Origin: Terriglobales bacterium
Lineage (GTDB): Bacteria; Acidobacteriota; Terriglobia; Terriglobales; Acidobacteriaceae
DNA length: 6,331 nt
Direction of reading: 5' to 3'
NCBI GenBank assembly: GCA_019241735.1
Contig: JAFAWN010000161.1
Span: 1 to 6,331 of the forward strand
Part shown: positions 1 through 4,488 of the stretch, piece after piece
Layout of the letters: each line of letters starts with the position of its first letter
Numbering within the stretch: position 1 is the first letter of the stretch
The notes under the pieces: model-generated
What the model saw: only the letters and a program-made list of their open reading frames with translations
Told to the model about the DNA's origin: nothing
The model's database searches: none
Made by a program: the position numbers and the translations under genes

Positions 1-688
1 AGGGGCTCCCAAAGTAGAGTTTCAATGGGAGGGCGTACAGCGCACCGACTGCCAAGCCAATTAAAGTTGCGAGCGCACACTGCCGGAATTCTCGACGCCA
101 TAGCAAAACCGCTGCGATTGCCAGCAGCGCGAAAAACCCTACTGGACGCACCGTCGTGCACAAAGCCGAGAACAACGCCGCCAGCGGCCACCTCCCTTTT
201 CTCGCTATGAGGAACCCAGCGAGCAGCAGGGCCATAAATAGGGGCTCAGCCCCTCCCAAAAATGACCTCTGCATCCAGTCAAAATTGAGGACCGCGAAAA
301 ACGCCGCCACCCAGCCGCCCCACAATTCGTAAGCCAGTGCGATGCTGACGAAAGAAGAGGCAAATGAAACCAGCAACAGTGCCGTGCGCTCCGGAGCGCG
401 CGTGATAAAAGATACAAACGCCATCAGGTAAGGCAGGCCCCAGAAGTGTCTTACCGACACTCCGTGAAAATCCCAGTGCCGTATGGCCGATGCGATGGGA
501 ATGTACGCATCATTGTCCCCGAACCCGTCAACTCTCCCGGCATAGCTCCCGAATAGCTTGATCACGAATACAAACAGTGCGCACGCAACGAGCGCAATAA
601 CTAAAACTTCGCCTCGTGATGGTTCGGGCCCCGCCCCATGCACGGGAGATCGCGCCGCGATCTGGCTACTTGGTCGGGAAATATTCAA
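1..688 (-). CDS. Multi-pass membrane protein, probable GT-C-type glycosyltransferase (partial, N-terminal 229 codons)
   Basis: Translating the minus strand from 688 to the left edge gives an uninterrupted frame of 229 codons with neither a stop nor an ATG near its 5' end. The first in-frame stop upstream is TGA at 697-695, so translation must begin after it. The candidate starts are TTG at 688 and GTG at 643, and I use the TTG. Hydrophobic segments fall at about residues 27-46, 84-97, 103-119, 124-137, 148-163, 183-197 and 202-221. After the first helix comes an acidic loop with GDNDAY (57-62), in the place where GT-C transferases carry their catalytic Asp. Later, GGAEPLF (145-151) and TTVRPVGF (178-185) resemble the E-x-LF and R-P-x-G patterns of mannosyltransferase-like (PIG-V/GT39-like) proteins. 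Such enzymes transfer sugars from polyprenyl-phosphate donors outside the cytoplasm. The gene diverges from a polyprenyl-phosphate sugar synthase, which fits that role. That this is a gene is well supported; the GT-C assignment is moderate, and the acceptor and sugar are unknown. Confidence 0.82.
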   Translation of the reverse strand, partial: MNISRPSSQIAARSPVHGAGPEPSRGEVLVIALVACALFVFVIKLFGSYAGRVDGFGDNDAYIPIASAIRHWDFHGVSVRHFWGLPYLMAFVSFITRAPERTALLLVSFASSFVSIALAYELWGGWVAAFFAVLNFDWMQRSFLGGAEPLFMALLLAGFLIARKGRWPLAALFSALCTTVRPVGFFALLAIAAVLLWRREFRQCALATLIGLAVGALYALPLKLYFGSP

Positions 689-807
689 TTCCGGTCAGGT
701 TCCCGCGCGCCTGCAACGCGCCGGATTTGTTATAGCATTGATCCAATTCGCGGCCGCCATACTTTAACGGCGCAATAAGATGACTACGGTGTCCGCGTGA
801 AGACAGC
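689..807. other. Divergent intergenic region
   Basis: This 119-bp region separates the minus-strand membrane protein from the plus-strand GT2 synthase, so it must carry or lie near promoters for both. On the minus strand it contains an extended -10-like element, listed separately. On the plus strand the best I see is TTGATC (738-743), a 16-bp spacer and TACTTT (760-765), which is a weak match. No convincing operator palindrome was seen beyond an 8-bp GCGGCCGC at about 749-756. Confidence 0.6.
729..736 (-). promoter_or_regulatory. Candidate extended -10 promoter for the left membrane-protein gene
   Basis: Read on the minus strand, TGC is followed directly by TATAAC. This matches the extended -10 pattern TGnTATAAT at all but the last base. 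No -35 hexamer lies 16-18 bp upstream, which is tolerable for an extended -10 promoter. Transcription would begin near 722 and leave a leader of about 34 bases before the TTG at 688. This supports the TTG rather than the GTG at 643 only weakly. It is a pattern match, not proof. Confidence 0.35.
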
Positions 808-2016
808 ATGCAGAGTTCAGCGATGCCGCATCCCGAAAACCCTTTGCTGTTGCCGGTCCCCGCCCGGCGCAATGTCGAGCTCTCTGTCGTGATGCCATGC
901 CTGAACGAAGCGGAGACGCTCGAGAGTTGTATCCGCAAAGCTCAGTCTGCATTGCAAACCGCAGGCATCACCGGCGAAATCATAGTCGCTGACAACGGCA
1001 GCACCGACGGTTCGCAAAAGATCGCCGAGCGCCTGGGCGCTAAAGTTGTGCACGTTGAGGCCAGAGGATACGGCAATGCTTTGAGAGGCGGTATTGCAGC
1101 CGCCTCCGGTAACTACGTCATCATGGGCGACGCGGACGGAAGCTACGACTTCGGTCATATTCCCCGCTTCGTCGAGCAACTGCGCGACGGCGCGGAGCTG
1201 GTGATGGGCAATCGCTTCCGAGGCGGAATTCTGCCCGGGGCCATGCCTCCACTGCACCAGTATTTTGGCAATCCCGCACTCACCCGGCTGGGACGGCTTT
1301 TTTTTGGCGGCCCGTGCGGAGACATCTATTGCGGCCTCCGCGGTTTTCGCAAAGACGCTTACGAGCGCATGAAACTTCGCACTACCGGGATGGAATTCGC
1401 CACTGAGATGGTGGTAAAAGGGACGCTGCTGAAGATGAATGTGCAGGAAGTCCCAACAACTTTATCCCCAGACGGCCGCAGCCGCCCGCCACACTTGCGT
1501 ACCTGGCGGGATGGCTGGCGGACGCTGCGTTTCTTCCTCTTGTACAGCCCGCGCTGGCTGTTCCTCTATCCCGGAGCAGCATTGATGCTCGTTGGCTTGC
1601 TGTTAGGGGTATGGTTATTGCCGTCGCCTCGCGCCGTCGGCAGTGTCATTCTCGATGTCCACACCATGGTGTATGCGGCGGCCTTCGTATTGTTGGGCTT
1701 CCAGGCCATCGCATTTGCTGTGTTTACCAAAGTCTTCGCAATCTCTGAAGGCTTGCTCCCGCCGGACCCAACCCTCGACAAACTTTTCAAATACCTCACC
1801 CTGGAAGTTGGCCTTGCGGTGGGGGCGCTTCTCACCCTCGCGGGATTGATCACTTCCATTTACGCGGTGAGCGCCTGGGGGACAAGCCACTTCGGGCCAC
1901 TGGATTATTCGCACACTATGCGTTTGGTGATCCCGGCATCGCTGTTGCTTACCCTGGGCGCACAGACAATTTTTGGCAGTTTCTTTATGAGTGTCCTGGG
2001 ATTGCGGCGGCAATAA
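808..2016 (+). CDS. GT2 polyprenyl-phosphate glycosyltransferase (dolichol-P-glucose/mannose synthase-like) with C-terminal membrane domain
   Basis: This 402-residue protein has an N-terminal GT-A glycosyltransferase domain (about 23-235) and a hydrophobic C-terminal domain with four likely helices at about 250-271, 284-308, 332-354 and 374-397. Motifs in order are SVVMPCLNE (26-34), ADNGSTDGS (61-69) for nucleotide binding, GDADGSYDF (107-115) carrying the DxD metal-binding acids, MGNRF (133-137), the GDIYCGLRGF region (171-180) and GMEFATE (194-200). These are typical of bacterial proteins annotated as dolichol-P-glucose synthetase. They transfer a sugar from a nucleotide donor to polyprenyl phosphate at the cytoplasmic face. 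The sugar (glucose, mannose or another) cannot be read from sequence. ATG 808 is the first start after an in-frame TGA at 799; ATG 823 (Met6) is an alternative, and neither has a strong ribosome binding site. The stop lies 2 bp before the next gene, so the two are probably co-transcribed. Confidence 0.93.
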   Translation: MQSSAMPHPENPLLLPVPARRNVELSVVMPCLNEAETLESCIRKAQSALQTAGITGEIIVADNGSTDGSQKIAERLGAKVVHVEARGYGNALRGGIAAASGNYVIMGDADGSYDFGHIPRFVEQLRDGAELVMGNRFRGGILPGAMPPLHQYFGNPALTRLGRLFFGGPCGDIYCGLRGFRKDAYERMKLRTTGMEFATEMVVKGTLLKMNVQEVPTTLSPDGRSRPPHLRTWRDGWRTLRFFLLYSPRWLFLYPGAALMLVGLLLGVWLLPSPRAVGSVILDVHTMVYAAAFVLLGFQAIAFAVFTKVFAISEGLLPPDPTLDKLFKYLTLEVGLAVGALLTLAGLITSIYAVSAWGTSHFGPLDYSHTMRLVIPASLLLTLGAQTIFGSFFMSVLGLRRQ

Positions 2017-2018
2017 GT

Positions 2019-2861
2019 ATGCAAAATGAAGAGGTGCAAGTGCCGCAGCGTATCCAGCACCCCTGGCCGGAGATTCTGCGCCGTGCTCGCGATCCCCGCT
2101 TCATAGCCGACTGTGCGCAGCGGCTTGCGATGGAAGGCTGGGACCTCATTTCTCCCTCTGAGTTTTCATCGCTATACCGCCAGATTCGAAACTACACCAT
2201 GTGCAGCAACGCGCGTTTGCGGGGGTTATACCGCGGAGTACGCTACGCCGTTCATCGCGACATTCCCGGCGACGTCGTGGAGTGCGGGTGCGCACGTGGA
2301 GGCAGCGCCGCCTTGATGGGTTTGACGATCCGCCAGCTTAAATCGAAACGCAAACTCTGGCTTTTTGACAGCTTTGAGGGCCTTCCGGCTCCCACTATCA
2401 AAGATCCGGACTTTGAGTTAGCTGATCTCTTCACCGGCACCTGCATCGGGACCCTCGAGGAAGTACGACGACTATTTCACCGCCTGAATTTGGCTGACGA
2501 CGCTGAGTTCGTCAAGGGATTGTTTCGCGACACCTTGCCCCATGCCCCGCTCTCGAAAATTGCGGTCCTCCACATTGACGGGGACTGGTATGAGAGCGTG
2601 AAAGTTTGTTTGGAATCTCTCTACGACAAAGTCGTCCCCAACGGCTATATCCAGCTGGACGATTACGGATACTGGAAGGGCGCTCGCAGGGCCGTTGATG
2701 AATTTTTCGCGGAACGCGGAATTGAGGTCAATCTGCGGACTCTGGATTACTCCGGGCGCTTTTTCATTAAACCTCCATCAACCCTGCCGGTCAGCCTGCC
2801 GCAGCAACCCAACAAAATGAAGTTGCGCTCCGAAGATCCAGTCGAATGGCGCGGGATATAA
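2019..2861 (+). CDS. TylF/MycF-family SAM-dependent O-methyltransferase
   Basis: This 280-residue protein belongs to the macrocin O-methyltransferase (TylF) family, metal-dependent enzymes that methylate sugar hydroxyls. Visible elements are the SAM-binding segment VVECGCARGGSAALM (86-100), FDSFEGLP (116-123), the metal/catalytic segment LHIDGDWYES (184-193) and LDDYGYWKGARRAVDEF (213-229). In MycF the metal is held by Asp residues at positions equivalent to these last two segments, so the enzyme looks catalytically complete. The family core ends near RFFIKP (247-252). The remaining residues, about 254-280, lie entirely in DNA that also encodes the C-terminus of the opposite-strand methyltransferase, and they look like an extension without recognisable motifs. 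The start is an ATG 2 bp after the upstream TAA with no clear Shine-Dalgarno, suggesting translational coupling. The likely role is O-methylation of a sugar in the glycan made by the neighbouring glycosyltransferases; the exact substrate is unknown. Confidence 0.92.
   Translation: MQNEEVQVPQRIQHPWPEILRRARDPRFIADCAQRLAMEGWDLISPSEFSSLYRQIRNYTMCSNARLRGLYRGVRYAVHRDIPGDVVECGCARGGSAALMGLTIRQLKSKRKLWLFDSFEGLPAPTIKDPDFELADLFTGTCIGTLEEVRRLFHRLNLADDAEFVKGLFRDTLPHAPLSKIAVLHIDGDWYESVKVCLESLYDKVVPNGYIQLDDYGYWKGARRAVDEFFAERGIEVNLRTLDYSGRFFIKPPSTLPVSLPQQPNKMKLRSEDPVEWRGI
2778..2861. other. 84-bp tail-to-tail antisense overlap of two methyltransferase genes
   Basis: The last 27 codons plus stop of the TylF-like gene and the last 27 codons plus stop of the minus-strand methyltransferase share this DNA. 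The codons are exactly in register: the TGA of the minus gene is opposite Ser254 (TCA) of the plus gene, and the TAA of the plus gene is opposite Leu193 (TTA) of the minus gene. No terminator hairpin is visible between the two genes, so their transcripts would be complementary at their 3' ends. Confidence 0.88.
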
Positions 2862-3437
2862 ACCCAGTTTAGTGACCAGGCGTTCAGGATGCAGCCCGAG
2901 CTCAGTCCATGCAGCCTGCCACTGCGCCTCCGTCCAATAATTGTAGGGCAGCGATACGCCAAATCTTGCATTTCCCACCCAATCCATAAATCTCAATCGT
3001 GCGCGGGCCGCAATCCCTTTCCGGTAGTGGTCCTTGATCAAAACTCCATACCGGGCGACGCGAGTAGCCTCTCGAAGCAGCACTTCAGGATCGCTCGTGT
3101 GATGCAGCACATCGGAAAGCAAGACCACATCAAATCCCATCGCCGCGAAAGGGATATGTGCGCCGTCGAAGAGGTCAACCGGAATATAAGTTTCTGTCCG
3201 GGGCAGAACATCAATCCCGCGCACGCTGATGTCCGGTCTTTTCGAATGAAGTAACGCTGCAATTTGCCCGCTGCCGCAGCCTACGTCGAGCAAACTGGCC
3301 CCGTGCGGAATGATGCGGGCGAACCAGTCGGACAGAATATTGCCTCTTCTCCCAAGCACCAGCTTTCGGTGCAGAGTTCCGGCCGCCGTTTGCGGCAATG
3401 TATTCACGTTGGGGGTAGCATCATGCGTGGGATTCAA
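2778..3437 (-). CDS. Class I SAM-dependent methyltransferase (Methyltransf_11/25-like)
   Basis: This 219-residue protein has a Rossmann-type methyltransferase domain. LLDVGCGSGQIA (49-60) is the SAM-binding motif I, GIDVLP (74-79) ends strand two with its acidic residue, and LLSDVLHHTSDP (106-117) is the motif IV/post-IV region typical of this superfamily. A later segment with RFMDWVGN (149-156) and LPYNYWT (163-169), then FDWIFGAQLHFV (198-209), looks like a family-specific C-terminal region. The only plausible upstream start is TTG at 3437: an in-frame TGA lies at 3452-3450, there is no in-frame ATG before motif I, and CGGA sits about 7 bases upstream as a weak ribosome binding site. It is transcribed against its neighbours and overlaps the TylF-like gene at the 3' end. 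It probably methylates a sugar or lipid-linked intermediate of the same pathway, but the fold alone does not fix the substrate. Confidence 0.88.
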   Translation of the reverse strand: MNPTHDATPNVNTLPQTAAGTLHRKLVLGRRGNILSDWFARIIPHGASLLDVGCGSGQIAALLHSKRPDISVRGIDVLPRTETYIPVDLFDGAHIPFAAMGFDVVLLSDVLHHTSDPEVLLREATRVARYGVLIKDHYRKGIAARARLRFMDWVGNARFGVSLPYNYWTEAQWQAAWTELGLHPERLVTKLGLYPAPFDWIFGAQLHFVGLLRQADRQG

Positions 3438-3579
3438 ATGAACGTCCGATCATTTTGGTCGGTAAATTCTTTCGCTCGAGAGTGCGCAGCCGCTTCAACC
3501 AGCCCAAATCCGTTTCCGCACCCAAAACCAGATCAGATTAACGACTCCGTCATGAAGGTAATATGATAGAGCTTCAGCT
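3438..3579. other. Divergent intergenic region
   Basis: This 142-bp gap separates the minus-strand methyltransferase from the plus-strand GT2 gene. It is the only place where a promoter for the 3580 and 4489 genes could lie close by, because the preceding gene points the other way. A candidate plus-strand promoter is listed separately. For the minus-strand gene I found no convincing -35/-10 pair. No terminator or repeat was seen. Confidence 0.6.
3538..3567 (+). promoter_or_regulatory. Candidate promoter for the WaaE-like GT2 / asnB-like pair
   Basis: TTAACG at 3538-3543 and TATGAT at 3562-3567 are separated by 18 bp and match the sigma-70 consensus at 4 of 6 and 5 of 6 positions. Transcription would begin near 3574, only about six bases before the ATG at 3580. 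That would make the message nearly leaderless, consistent with the lack of a Shine-Dalgarno there. It is a pattern match only. Confidence 0.33.
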
Positions 3580-4479
3580 ATGGAGAAACTGCAAGAATCG
3601 GCGCTGCCGGCACGGTTGGACGGACCTGGCGTTATCCCCATAAGCGTGATTGTCGCGGTGCGCAATGAAGCTCGCAATCTCCCTTGCTGCCTGGCATCGC
3701 TTCGGGCCGCGGGTGAAGTTTACGTGGTGGATTCGCAGAGTACGGACGGCACAGCGAGCATTGCCGAACAGTACGACGCGAAAGTCGTTCAGTTCCATTA
3801 TCAAGGCGGGTGGCCCAAAAAGCGCCAGTGGGCGCTGGACAGCCTGAGTCTTGCCTACGATTGGGTCCTTCTCCTCGACGCTGACGAGACGCTCACTCCC
3901 GAGCTTGCGCATGAAATCTCTGACGCGATCCGGAACCCTGAGTTTGATGGCTATTACCTCTCGCTGGAAATGTATTTCCTGGGGCGGAGGCTGCGCCATG
4001 GCGGAGCGGGCTTCGAAAAGCTTTCACTGTTTCGCCATGACAAAGGCCGCTTCGAGTGCCGCCTTCGCGAGCAGGACCGGTCCATGGGTGATATGGAAGT
4101 GCATGAGCATGTGATCGTCAACGGGGCTGTGGGCCGGCTCAAGAATCCCCTGGTGCATCGCAACTTCGAATCGATTTTCCGCTATATCGAGAAACACAAT
4201 GAGTACTCCAACTGGGAGGCCTCGGTTCTTGCGGGCCATGGCCTCCGCGCGGACGAACTTCCAGCGTCACTTTCCGGGAGCCAGGCGCAGCGCCGGCGCT
4301 GGCTGAAGAAAAATCTCTTCCGCCTTCCTGGCTCTCCGTTATTACTGTTCTTTTATCGTTATGTACTGCGATTCGGATTTCTGGACGGTGTTCCCGGGCT
4401 GATCTATTCCACTTTTCAGGCGGTCCAGATGTTCCATACAAAAGCGAAAATCTACGAGTTGCACACCAGGAAAGTTTGA
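3580..4479 (+). CDS. GT2 glycosyltransferase, WaaE/KdtX-like
   Basis: This 299-residue soluble or peripheral protein has a single GT-A domain. Motifs are ISVIVAVRNE (21-30), VVDSQSTDGT (49-58), GGWPKKRQWAL (76-86), LLLDADE (97-103) with the DxD acids Asp100 and Asp102, the VHEHV motif (174-178) and HRNFESIFRYIEKHNEYS (193-210). The KKRQWAL and HEHV motifs and the C-terminal RYVLRFGFLDGVPGL (260-274) are characteristic of the WaaE-like subgroup. Members of that subgroup include lipopolysaccharide-core beta-glucosyl/heptose-modifying transferases and many exopolysaccharide enzymes. The reaction is transfer of a sugar from a nucleotide donor onto a growing lipid-linked glycan at the inner face of the membrane. 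The start is ATG 3580; a GAG about nine bases upstream is the only hint of a ribosome binding site. The stop lies 9 bp before the asnB-like gene, so the two probably form one transcript. Donor and acceptor cannot be deduced. Confidence 0.92.
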   Translation: MEKLQESALPARLDGPGVIPISVIVAVRNEARNLPCCLASLRAAGEVYVVDSQSTDGTASIAEQYDAKVVQFHYQGGWPKKRQWALDSLSLAYDWVLLLDADETLTPELAHEISDAIRNPEFDGYYLSLEMYFLGRRLRHGGAGFEKLSLFRHDKGRFECRLREQDRSMGDMEVHEHVIVNGAVGRLKNPLVHRNFESIFRYIEKHNEYSNWEASVLAGHGLRADELPASLSGSQAQRRRWLKKNLFRLPGSPLLLFFYRYVLRFGFLDGVPGLIYSTFQAVQMFHTKAKIYELHTRKV

Positions 4480-4488
4480 CCATCGTCT

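Noticed and set aside
749..756. GCGGCCGC palindrome in the divergent intergenic region
   Set aside because: An 8-bp GC palindrome is expected by chance in GC-rich DNA and there is no second copy to suggest an operator.
738..765. TTGATC/TACTTT as a promoter for the gene at 808
   Set aside because: The -10 matches the consensus at only three of six positions and the spacer is 16 bp; it is too weak to list as a feature.
817..1257. 146-codon open frame on the minus strand
   Set aside because: It is antisense to the conserved GT-A core of the membrane GT2 gene and shows no motif or membrane pattern of its own.
1615..2013. 132-codon minus-strand frame
   Set aside because: It is a shadow of the GT2 transmembrane region and gives a low-complexity, charged translation without a family signature.
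3264..3566. 100-codon plus-strand frame
   Set aside because: It is antisense to the N-terminal half of the class I methyltransferase, including its motif I, and runs into the intergenic gap without a recognisable product.
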